From an uncultured Eubacterium sp. (GTDB lineage: Bacteria; Bacillota; Clostridia; Lachnospirales; Lachnospiraceae), in the NCBI RefSeq assembly GCF_934295145.1, contig NZ_CAKRAS010000027.1, forward strand, positions 1 through 41,280: 41,280 nucleotides of DNA, written 5' to 3'. Positions 34,691 through 41,280 of this stretch are shown piece by piece. How positions within the stretch are numbered: position 1 is the stretch's first letter; every line of letters starts with the position of its first letter. The notes under the pieces are model-generated. The model saw only the letters and a list, made by a program, of their open reading frames with translations. It was not told where the DNA came from and did no database searches. The position numbers were made by a program, and so were the translations under genes.

Positions 34691-34887
34691 GGAACTGAAT
34701 AAAAAGATGAGCTTCAGACACGAATAATTTTCGATCTTCGCTGCGCCGCTTATTTCCGTCTCCTTCCGTGAACTCGCCCACAGCAAAAAATGCTGTGAGC
34801 TCAAACACACTCACGGAGACGGGCTAGGCTCGCTGCGATAACGAAAATTATCCGACTGTCTGAAGCTCATTTTTTTATTTCAGTTCC
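34691..34887. repeat. Giant hairpin H7 after the pilus operon
   Basis: Arms from 34691 (GGAACTG) and ending 34887 (CAGTTCC) pair over about 50 positions with small bulges, including ATGAGCTTCAGACA with TGTCTGAAGCTCAT. The centre pairs CCGTCTCC with GGAGACGG and CACAGCA with TGCTGTG. T-run on the right. Segment 34719-34747 matches the loop of H3, and CGGGCTAG and AACGAAAATT match H6 inverted. Probably ends the pilus transcript. The rest up to 35014 holds only the short repeat below. Confidence 0.75.
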
Positions 34888-34943
34888 TTAAGTTACTCAA
34901 ATTAAGCTGTATAGTGGCTATTTAGCTATGAGTAAATAGTGTG

Positions 34944-34963
34944 AGCAGATTGCGAATATCCGC
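34944..34963 (+). repeat. Short leader repeat, copy c (partial)
   Basis: GCAGATTGCGAATATCCGC matches the core of the elements at 13420 and 40624. No gene start follows on this strand. Confidence 0.4.
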
Positions 34964-35014
34964 TTGATCTTAGATAGAAAAATCAGAGCAAGTTTTACTA
35001 TGGGCATATGGGCA

Positions 35015-35875
35015 TTAGTCATTTGGCTTATAATAAAAGTGTCCGAACAGCCTTTCCGTTTTTATCACATTAATAAATGCATTCGGATCTGCCTCTTTCA
35101 CGGTCTTTCGCACTTTTTTACTCTCTGCACTGGAAACCACAGAATACACAACCTGCCGTTCTGTATGCTCATAAGGTCCTTCCCCATCCAGAATCGTAGC
35201 CCCATGATTCGTCGCTTTGGAAATCGCCTGATAAACCTGTTCCCCGTGATTGGTGACAATAAAAAACGTTTCCTGCTGATATTTTTTATACAGCGCATGA
35301 AGCACTTGCGTAGATGCGAACTGGAAAAGAATGGAGTAGAGCGCTTTGTCCCATCCAAACATAAATCCGGCAGCAACCAGAATTACTGCATTCAATCCGA
35401 GAATGATATTAAAAGCATCCATCCCTTTTTTCTCTGACAGATAAATGGAAATAAAATCTGTTCCACCCGTAGTGGAACCCATCAGCAGACAGAGACTGAT
35501 GGCAAATCCATTAATAATACCGCCGAAGATACTGATCAACAGAACATCGGAAGTGATGACAATGCCCGGAATTACATCAGTAAGTACACTGGTCAGCACG
35601 ATACACAGACAGGAATACAGTGTAAATTTTTTACCGATAAAACGAAAACCAATATAAATCGGAATCGCATTTAAAATCACGTTGATCACAGTATAAGGCA
35701 GCGCCAGTCCGAGGTACATCTGTGCACCACGCTGGATCAGCAGGGAAAGTCCGGTGGCTCCGCCCGGATACAAACCACCGGTGCGGACAAAGGACTTGAT
35801 ATTTAGTGCCATCAAAACAGAGGCCAGGCATACGACAATCAGCCGTTTGAAGTCTTTTTTCGGTTCAAATTTCAT
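35015..35875 (-). CDS. YitT family membrane protein with C-terminal DUF2179 domain
   Basis: 286 residues. Five or six membrane segments begin after a short basic N-terminus (VVCLASVLMALNIKSF). Conserved blocks are GGLYPGGATGLSLLIQ and GSTTGGTDFISIYLSEKKG. The last 90 residues (FIVTNHGEQVYQAISKATNHGATILDGEG) form the DUF2179 domain. The family is widespread in Firmicutes and its function is not established; transport is assumed. Start 35875 follows GGGAGG. It lies 30 nt after the LysR gene on the same strand, so they form a two-gene operon in which LysR is first. Confidence 0.9.
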   Translation of the reverse strand: MKFEPKKDFKRLIVVCLASVLMALNIKSFVRTGGLYPGGATGLSLLIQRGAQMYLGLALPYTVINVILNAIPIYIGFRFIGKKFTLYSCLCIVLTSVLTDVIPGIVITSDVLLISIFGGIINGFAISLCLLMGSTTGGTDFISIYLSEKKGMDAFNIILGLNAVILVAAGFMFGWDKALYSILFQFASTQVLHALYKKYQQETFFIVTNHGEQVYQAISKATNHGATILDGEGPYEHTERQVVYSVVSSAESKKVRKTVKEADPNAFINVIKTERLFGHFYYKPND

Positions 35876-35905
35876 AATGAAAACCTCCCAGGTATACAAA
35901 TATAG

Positions 35906-36811
35906 TTAAAATTGTTCGGGGTGTTCCTGCATATATTCGCGGAAAACTTCCAGAAAGAGTGGTACCGTCGGATTAGTTATTTCATGTTCCCAGGCGATGG
36001 CCAGATCCAGTGTATCATTGCTTCCATCCAGTAAAGTGAAAGCAAGATTATTGGCATGCATATAACTGCGGCTGCGATAAGGCAGGATGGAGATTCCGGT
36101 GCCGGCTTCCACTGCCTGCAATAGATTTTCATACAGGTCAAACTGTTCCGTGATGCGGGGATGAAATCCAATTTGCACACACAGTTCCATAATGCGCTGA
36201 TTCATATATCGGGCGTGTTCCGGATGAAAAACTAGAAATGGTTCACTGGCCAGTTTGTCATAATCCAGGATCATCTTCTGCAGTGCCGGGTGATCTTTAC
36301 GGGTAACCAGACAGAAGGAATCCGACTGGATTTTTTTAACATCCAGGGAGGTAATCTGCTGCAGATCCGGCAGCATGGAAAAATAAATATCCGCGTCCTG
36401 CCGGGAGGCAGATTCTGAAATCTGTAAAGCGTCCTGCCGTATCAGTTTGATTTTTACATGCGGATAGCGAATGTGAAACTGATTTACAACATCCGGTAAA
36501 AACTGATGGGTCGGAGCGGACAGATGGCTGATGCGCAGCACGGAAGGATGCTCTTTTGCCAGGGAAAGTTTCTGCTTGGCCTGGTCCATAGCATCCAGAA
36601 TAATTTTCGCATCTTCCAGAAATAGTTCACCACTGTCTGTAAGAGTCACTTTTTTCGTGTTTCGAACAAAAAGCTCCGTTTCCAGTTCTTTTTCCAACAT
36701 TTTAATCTGGTGACTGATGGCGGGCTGTGTCAAATAAAAATCCTGGGCTGCTCGGGAAAAGTTGCGATACTTGGCAACAGAGACAAAATAAGCCAGTTGT
36801 TTCTGATCCAT
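35906..36811 (-). CDS. LysR-family transcriptional regulator
   Basis: 301 residues. Helix-turn-helix NFSRAAQDFYLTQPAISHQIKMLEKELE followed by an effector domain starting near HPSVLRISHLSAPTHQFLPD. Start 36811 follows GGAGGTATTT; an upstream ATG at 36868 has none. Divergent from the flavoprotein/OYE genes with 250 nt between. A 27-bp palindrome with an 11-nt spacer lies just before the divergent promoter and suits a LysR dimer or tetramer, so this protein probably controls the redox genes. It is cotranscribed with yitT-like. Confidence 0.92.
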   Translation of the reverse strand: MDQKQLAYFVSVAKYRNFSRAAQDFYLTQPAISHQIKMLEKELETELFVRNTKKVTLTDSGELFLEDAKIILDAMDQAKQKLSLAKEHPSVLRISHLSAPTHQFLPDVVNQFHIRYPHVKIKLIRQDALQISESASRQDADIYFSMLPDLQQITSLDVKKIQSDSFCLVTRKDHPALQKMILDYDKLASEPFLVFHPEHARYMNQRIMELCVQIGFHPRITEQFDLYENLLQAVEAGTGISILPYRSRSYMHANNLAFTLLDGSNDTLDLAIAWEHEITNPTVPLFLEVFREYMQEHPEQF

Positions 36812-36885
36812 AAATACCTCCAGTCTGATGGTGTAAATATTCTTTATAATAGATATCTCAAACAACATTCACAATCAGTTATAAA

Positions 36886-36912
36886 ATATTTTTATCAATA
36901 ATGCAAAAATAT
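36886..36912. promoter_or_regulatory. Candidate LysR operator
   Basis: ATATTTTT (36886-36893), 11 nt, AAAAATAT (36905-36912): a perfect inverted repeat of the T-N11-A type, centred about 55 nt before the expected start of transcription. AT-rich sequence makes chance palindromes commoner. Confidence 0.45.
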
Positions 36913-36918
36913 CTGAAT

Positions 36919-36947
36919 TTCACAAATAAAAATCTTCATGTTAGAAT
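36919..36947 (+). promoter_or_regulatory. Predicted promoter of the flavoprotein gene
   Basis: TTCACA (36919-36924), 17 nt, TAGAAT (36942-36947), each 5/6 of consensus. The leader carries a small hairpin, GCAGAT-TTTT-ATCTGC (37001-37016), before the ribosome binding site. Confidence 0.6.
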
Positions 36948-37061
36948 TAATGTAACACAAAAGAGGTTAGGTGTAAATAAAAAAACGGGCGTGTAGAAGC
37001 GCAGATTTTTATCTGCTGTAACGCTTAAATTTTAACAGAAAATGTAGGAGGAAAAGTTGGT

Positions 37062-38009
37062 ATGGCATTTCAGGTTATGGGTGTAACAGCCGGAAGAAAA
37101 AACAGTAATTCAGAAATTTTATTAAAAGAAGCACTGCTTGTCTGTCAGGAGATGGGGGCAGAGGTACGAATGATCAATTTAAAGGATTACAACATTATTG
37201 ACTGCAATGGATGTACATCCTGTACAATGGGTATGTCCATGGGAAAATATACCGGATGTTCCCTGGATAATGCAGATGACAAAAAGAAGATTATGGATGT
37301 GATGCTGAATCAGGATGCAGTTATTTTTTCCGCACCGACGTATGATCTTATGCCGTCATCCTTATTTTTGAAATTTATGCACAGAAATCTGGCGTATGAA
37401 TCAGCATTTTTGACCAAAATCGGGGCAATTGAGCCGAGAGATCGTGTGGGGGCGCTGATTGCAGTAGGTGGTTCTACACGTTCTTGGCAGTCTATGGCAC
37501 TGGAGTGCATGCAGGCAACCACATTTACAAACAGTTTCAAGATAGTGGATATGTATATGGCCACACAGGTCCCGGCTCCTGGACAGGTCCTTCTATATGA
37601 TGAAAAAATTGCCCGGGCAAGAGAAATCGGTAAAAATGTCATGGAAGCGCTTAATACAAAACCGGAAGAACGAAAATGGCTGGGAGATCCGGATTATGGA
37701 TGGTGCCCGAACTGCCACAGCAATTCACTGTGTCTGGGTGAGCCGCAGTGGAAAGGACTGCAGTATCCAATCGAGTGTACCGTATGTGGTGCAGGCGGAG
37801 ATCTGGAGCGTACTCCGGATGGAAAATGGAAATTTGTCATTGCGGCAAACGGATTGGAGCGTGACCGTACTACGGAGGAAGGCCGTGGTGTTCACTGTGA
37901 TGAAATCGCGGAGACACAGGGCGGATTCTTCATGGATCCGAAGAAGCGGGAAGAAGTTGCGGCAAAACTGCCAAAATATAAAGAACTGAAATTCCCGGAA
38001 CTGGATTAG
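37062..38009 (+). CDS. Flavodoxin-fold NAD(P)H-dependent reductase with C-terminal zinc-ribbon-like tail
   Basis: 315 residues. The N-terminal 190 form an FMN_red/flavodoxin-like fold: GVTAGRKNSNSEILLKEAL (phosphate loop), a Cys cluster C48, C51, C54 and C66 (CNGCTSC, then GC), and FSAPTYDLMPSSLF. The cluster is of the kind found in iron-sulfur flavoproteins, though spacing to the last Cys is long. The C-terminal part has CPNCH ... ECTVCG, a likely zinc ribbon. TGTAGGAGG is upstream. It precedes an Old-Yellow-Enzyme-type gene and diverges from a LysR gene. It may pass electrons to that enzyme or act on a related substrate; substrate unknown. Confidence 0.85.
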   Translation: MAFQVMGVTAGRKNSNSEILLKEALLVCQEMGAEVRMINLKDYNIIDCNGCTSCTMGMSMGKYTGCSLDNADDKKKIMDVMLNQDAVIFSAPTYDLMPSSLFLKFMHRNLAYESAFLTKIGAIEPRDRVGALIAVGGSTRSWQSMALECMQATTFTNSFKIVDMYMATQVPAPGQVLLYDEKIARAREIGKNVMEALNTKPEERKWLGDPDYGWCPNCHSNSLCLGEPQWKGLQYPIECTVCGAGGDLERTPDGKWKFVIAANGLERDRTTEEGRGVHCDEIAETQGGFFMDPKKREEVAAKLPKYKELKFPELD

Positions 38010-38050
38010 TTCTGTGTAATTTTTGCAGAAATATTCATTATTAAGAAAGA

Positions 38051-38231
38051 TTTATCTCAGTCGAGAAGACTCCCACTTCTGCAAGTGGTGAGTAATAACA
38101 AGTCTTTCTCAGTGGGAGTACAATCTCCGACTGAGATAAACGCTCCGCGAGGATGTGCAGTGATTCTGAGAAGAATATGTCAGCTTTCGCTGACCAGAAT
38201 CACGCACCAAGTCTCACGTGCGTTCGACTTG
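38051..38231. repeat. Giant hairpin cluster H8 between the two redox genes
   Basis: TTTATCTCAGTCG (38051-38063) pairs with CGACTGAGATAAA (38128-38140); ACTCCCACT (38069-38077) with AGTGGGAGT (38111-38119); a CACTT/AAGTG hairpin lies at about 38074-38087. A second hairpin pairs GTGATTCT (38160-38167) with AGAATCAC (38196-38203) and GTCAGC with GCTGAC. CAAGTC/GACTTG follows (38208-38231). The CTCCCACTT...AAGTGGTGAG part resembles IS200/IS605 right-end hairpins, so an old IS end may be included. Confidence 0.65.
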
Positions 38232-38325
38232 AATTACAAAAAAATATAACAAAAAAGAATCAATTCCTTATGTATTTATTGTGGATGTGATTAAATAACA
38301 GGAAAAAGAAGAGGAGCAAAAAATT

Positions 38326-40344
38326 ATGGCATTTACACATTTATTAAGTCCGATGAAAGTCGGCAACAGAGTTTACAAAAATCGTATTGTAAGTGCGCCG
38401 ATGGCATTCAGTCTTGTGGCACAGAATCCGATGGCAGCAGAGGTTTCTTATCGAAAATTGGAAGGACCTGCAAAAGGCGGAAATGCCTGTGTCATTCTTG
38501 GTGAGACAGATGTTAACTTCCGTGATGCAGTACGTATCCCGGGATTCAAACCATTTGATTTTGCAAAACCGGAAGAAGATATGGATACATTCAACGCAGT
38601 AAAAACATATGCAGACCGCATCAAAAAGCATGATTGTATCGCACTGGCTGAACTGGTTCATTGTGGAAAAGAAAAAGTTCCTTTTAATGATCAGCAGGAA
38701 GCAATCGGTCCGGTGGCCTGTACAAACTCCGCAGGTGTTCCGGTTCGTGCAATGACAAAAGACGATATGGATCGTATTGCAAATGATTTTGCTGTAGCTG
38801 CTACGTATATGCAGAAAGCAGGATTTGACGGTATTCTCGTTCACGGAGGACATGGATTTATCTTTACACAGTTCCTTTCCCCGTTAATGAATACCCGTAC
38901 CGATGAATATGGCGGATCTCTGGAGAACCGTGCAAAATTCCCGATTCAGATCTGTAAAGCAATCCGTGAAGCTGTCGGACCGGATTTTCTGTTTGAACTT
39001 CGTATCGACGGAACCGACCATCAGCCGGGAGGAATTACACCGGAGGAGACCGGAAGATTCATTCAAATGGTAGAGCAGTATATCACATCTGTACATGTTA
39101 CGTGTGGTATTTATGAGGAATCTGTAAAATCTGGTACAGAGTCCAGTATGTTCCATGAGCACGGACTGAATATCGGACCGGCTTCTATTATTAAGAAATA
39201 TACATCTCTGCCGGTAGGAGCAGTCGGTGGTATCAACTCTCCGGAGCAGGTAGAGCAGGCAATCGCAGATGGTAAGATCGATTTTGCGATTTTCGGACGT
39301 CAGATGCTGGCAGATCCGAATTTTGCGCAGAAATGTATGGATGGCGATGAGGCTCAGATCCGCCGTTGTTTAAGATGTTATAAATGTTTCCCGGGATCTC
39401 CGGAGGAAGGATATGATGATCTTCCATTCACCAGTGAAGAACTTGCTGTTTATGTAGGACACTGTACGATTAACCCGCTGGCTCACTTACCATTTGATAT
39501 CGATCAGCTTCCGGCAGCAGAAAAAGGTTCTCAGAAGGTTCTGATCGTAGGCGGCGGTATTGCAGGTATCCAGGCGGCCATTACAGCGGCAGAGAGAGGA
39601 CATAAAGTAACACTGGCTGAGAAATCAGACAAGCTTGGCGGACTTCTGTATTTCACAGACGTAGATATCGACAAACCGGATCTTCGCAATTTCAAAGATA
39701 TGATGATTCGTGAGGTAAAACGTCATGATGTTGAAATTCTTATGAATACAGAAGTGACACCGGAATTCATCAAAGAATTTGCACCGGATGCGGTGATCCT
39801 TGCAACCGGTTCTGTTCCGGCATGCCCGCCGATCAATGGTATTGAAAATGCACATCAGGCAATGTCCGTATACGATGGAACTTGTGAACCGGGCAAAAAA
39901 GTTGTCATGATCGGTGGCGGTCTGGTTGGCTGCGAGACAGGTCTTTACCTGCAGAAAACTGGTCATGAAGTAACGGTAGTAGAGATGCTTGATCGTGTGG
40001 CAAATGAGTCCTTCGGTATGTACCGCGAGGCTCTGGTATGGGAGATGGAGAAAAATAATATGACCATGCTTCCAAAAACAAAATGTCTTGAGATTACACC
40101 GAACAGTGTGAAGATTGAAAATGCAGATGGTGTTCAGGAACTCGAGGCAGATACGGTATTGTATGCACTTGGCATGAAATCTGTGGATTACAGTGCACTG
40201 AAAGAAGCTGCCGGAGATGCAAGTGTATATGTGATTGGTGATGCAATTCATCCGGGTAAGGTAGATCAGTGTACCAGAACGGGTTATATTGCGGCATTGA
40301 AAGTTGGAGCAAGTGAGGAATCTGTGGCATATATCCAGGAGTAA
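38326..40344 (+). CDS. Old Yellow Enzyme-type NADH:flavin oxidoreductase with Fe-S and FAD/NAD domains
   Basis: 672 residues. A TIM-barrel OYE domain (1-340) carries FDGILVHGGHGFIFTQFLSP and RTDEYGGSLENR. A cluster motif follows: C348, C351, C354 and C380. Two Rossmann domains bind FAD (VLIVGGGIAGIQAA) and NAD(P)H (VVMIGGGLVGCETG). This is the layout of 2,4-dienoyl-CoA reductase, BaiCD/BaiH and 2-enoate reductases, which reduce C=C bonds in an electron chain NADH-FAD-4Fe4S-FMN. The cluster spacing CX2CX2CX25C departs from the usual CX2CX3CX11-12C. AGAGGAG is upstream. Substrate unknown; gut dietary or host enones and enoates are reasonable candidates. Confidence 0.92.
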   Translation: MAFTHLLSPMKVGNRVYKNRIVSAPMAFSLVAQNPMAAEVSYRKLEGPAKGGNACVILGETDVNFRDAVRIPGFKPFDFAKPEEDMDTFNAVKTYADRIKKHDCIALAELVHCGKEKVPFNDQQEAIGPVACTNSAGVPVRAMTKDDMDRIANDFAVAATYMQKAGFDGILVHGGHGFIFTQFLSPLMNTRTDEYGGSLENRAKFPIQICKAIREAVGPDFLFELRIDGTDHQPGGITPEETGRFIQMVEQYITSVHVTCGIYEESVKSGTESSMFHEHGLNIGPASIIKKYTSLPVGAVGGINSPEQVEQAIADGKIDFAIFGRQMLADPNFAQKCMDGDEAQIRRCLRCYKCFPGSPEEGYDDLPFTSEELAVYVGHCTINPLAHLPFDIDQLPAAEKGSQKVLIVGGGIAGIQAAITAAERGHKVTLAEKSDKLGGLLYFTDVDIDKPDLRNFKDMMIREVKRHDVEILMNTEVTPEFIKEFAPDAVILATGSVPACPPINGIENAHQAMSVYDGTCEPGKKVVMIGGGLVGCETGLYLQKTGHEVTVVEMLDRVANESFGMYREALVWEMEKNNMTMLPKTKCLEITPNSVKIENADGVQELEADTVLYALGMKSVDYSALKEAAGDASVYVIGDAIHPGKVDQCTRTGYIAALKVGASEESVAYIQE

Positions 40345-40358
40345 ATCTTACTTGTGTG

Positions 40359-40481
40359 GATGAAAAATATACTTATGTGAAGAGAAAACCGTCCATTTTG
40401 TCTCGGTCGCTAGCAATCGCTCCCTGAGAAAAAATGGACGGTTTTCTCTATCTACACAGTGAAGCATATGGATTTTTCATC
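40359..40481. repeat. Giant hairpin H9 after the OYE gene
   Basis: AGAGAAAACCGTCCATTTT (40381-40399) pairs perfectly over 19 bp with 40431-40449, and GATGAAAAAT (40359-40368) with ATTTTTCATC (40472-40481). The loop CGCTAGCAATCGCT (40408-40421) matches the pgi hairpin loop at 13 of 14 bases. Probably the OYE terminator. Confidence 0.75.
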
Positions 40482-40576
40482 ACGACGGCGCTGCGTGTCA
40501 GCTAAGCATCATATCTGGGAGGTAAAAAATGAGGGAAAGTATGTAAAACTTGCGGGGAAACTTTTTGCGTGATAGT

Positions 40577-40647
40577 ATGAACGCAGGAAGTAAAGTGACT
40601 GCGTTCATGAGCAAGTAGCAAAAGAGGATTGCGAATGTCCGCTTTAC
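40577..40647 (+). repeat. Leader hairpin and short leader repeat, copy b
   Basis: ATGAACGCA (40577-40585) pairs perfectly with TGCGTTCAT (40600-40608). Directly after it comes AAGTAGCAAAAG-A-GGATTGCGAATGTCCGCTTTA (40613-40647 in parts), the same element as at 13409-13445. It lies about 40 nt before the next start codon. Confidence 0.5.
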
Positions 40648-40684
40648 TGCAGAGAATAAGAAAGATTTAAAGGAATTTACCACT

Positions 40685-41212
40685 GTGAAAAAAGTTATGA
40701 AATCCACAACGGTACTTGCTGTTCTGGCAACTATTATATTTACAATTTTGTATAGGACAACGGAAAATGGAGTGCTGCTGTCACTGGCTATCACAGCAGG
40801 GACCATCAGTTATCATTTTGTTATGCGTTATATAGTTGCAGGAATTTTCAGGCATGCTATGCATAACCATGCGGATTTGTCCCGAAAATGGTATCAGCAG
40901 AAAAAATGGGAAAAGAAATTATACCAGAAGCTGCATGTAAAGCAGTGGAAAAATAAGATGCCGACTTATGAGCCGAGTTATTTTGACCTGAGATTACATA
41001 CTCTGGAAGAAATTGCAGGAGCTATGTGTCAGGCGGAAGTAAGCCATGAGGTGATTGTGATATTCAGTTTTCTTCCATTGCTTACGGTTCCGGTGTTTGG
41101 GGCATTCTGGGTATTCCTGATCACATCAATACTATCATCGCTGATGGATCTTTCGTTTGCCATTATGCAGCGGTATAATCGACCAAGAATCTTGAAGTTA
41201 TGCAAAAAATAG
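40685..41212 (+). CDS. Small membrane protein resembling CrtO-type glycosyl-diaponeurosporenoate acyltransferases
   Basis: 175 residues from a GTG start at 40685, with AAAGGA 10 nt upstream. Two hydrophobic segments at the N-terminus (about 9-50), a basic middle part (KWYQQKKWEKKLYQKL, then KQWKNKMPTYEPSYFDL), the EEIAGAMCQAEVSHEVIVIFSF block and two more hydrophobic segments ending in MQRYNRPR. I recall this pattern from a Firmicutes family annotated after staphylococcal CrtO, but no carotenoid genes are near, so an acyl-transfer role on another lipid, or another function, is possible. The last 68 bases of the window show no further gene. Confidence 0.75.
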   Translation: MKKVMKSTTVLAVLATIIFTILYRTTENGVLLSLAITAGTISYHFVMRYIVAGIFRHAMHNHADLSRKWYQQKKWEKKLYQKLHVKQWKNKMPTYEPSYFDLRLHTLEEIAGAMCQAEVSHEVIVIFSFLPLLTVPVFGAFWVFLITSILSSLMDLSFAIMQRYNRPRILKLCKK

Positions 41213-41280
41213 TCTGCAAATAAAAAGTCAAGCAGAAATTAATGAACTTTGAAAATTTTATACAGGTTGAACGTAAGATA

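Noticed and set aside
38051..38140. Complete IS200/IS605 right end inside hairpin H8
   Set aside because: Only the CTCCCACTT/AAGTGG hairpin resembles one; there is no tnpB sequence and no clear terminal motif, so it is mentioned only as a possible remnant.

Overview
The window looks like chromosomal DNA of a low-to-mid GC Gram-positive anaerobe of the Clostridia, most probably a gut Lachnospiraceae. The reasons are strong AGGAGG-type ribosome binding sites, typical Firmicutes promoters, LPXTG-like sortase substrates, BceRS/BceAB-type antibiotic sensing genes, YitT, ABC-F and several LysR regulators, and protein sequences that read like that family. The genus cannot be fixed from the sequence alone. 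No rRNA, tRNA or CRISPR array was found.

Layout. 1-368 is the right end of an IS200/IS605-type element: the 3' part of a tnpB gene and its terminal hairpin. It abuts the stop codon of sfsA. 365-3638 (minus) holds sfsA, a CDF cation transporter and a cardiolipin synthase. 4051-5780 is a BceRS-like two-component system, converging on purA (minus, 5777-7081). Divergent from purA are two translationally coupled LysR regulators, then a MetE-C-terminal-like methyltransferase (9380-10498), a large secreted arylsulfate sulfotransferase with 22-residue repeats (10660-13242), a LysR gene, an ABC-F ATPase and a small lipoprotein.

16.65-20.11 kb looks like the scar of an integrative element. It carries a ParA remnant, a LysR gene divergent from a split chromate transporter pair, and a broken tyrosine integrase, and is flanked by a 16-bp direct repeat. 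20272-23044 is a BceAB-type ABC transporter, then pgi (23376-24959). 24.96-26.1 kb has no genes but is packed with very long inverted repeats. 26122-28712 is an operon of a VOC protein, an NhaC-like antiporter and a radical SAM protein.

29048-34675 is a five-gene pilus operon. Its order (ancillary pilin, signal-peptidase-like protein, FctA-like backbone pilin, class B sortase, FctB-like anchor pilin) matches the streptococcal FCT pilus locus. The signal-peptidase-like protein has Asp and Gly in place of the catalytic Ser and Lys, as reported for streptococcal SipA. After it come a LysR-YitT operon (minus), a divergent flavoprotein, an Old-Yellow-Enzyme-type reductase with an Fe-S motif, and a small membrane protein resembling CrtO-type acyltransferases.

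The most novel signal is non-coding. A 167-nt element occurs three times (3703-3869, 25308-25474, 28715-28881) with the same predicted fold: a closing stem enclosing three hairpins. Compensatory base changes appear in most stems, and mismatches in one orientation become G-U pairs in the other, which suggests an RNA read from the minus strand of copies 1 and 2 and the plus strand of copy 3. A second set of giant hairpins, 65 to 210 nt long, lies after many transcription units. Members share internal motifs although their stems differ.
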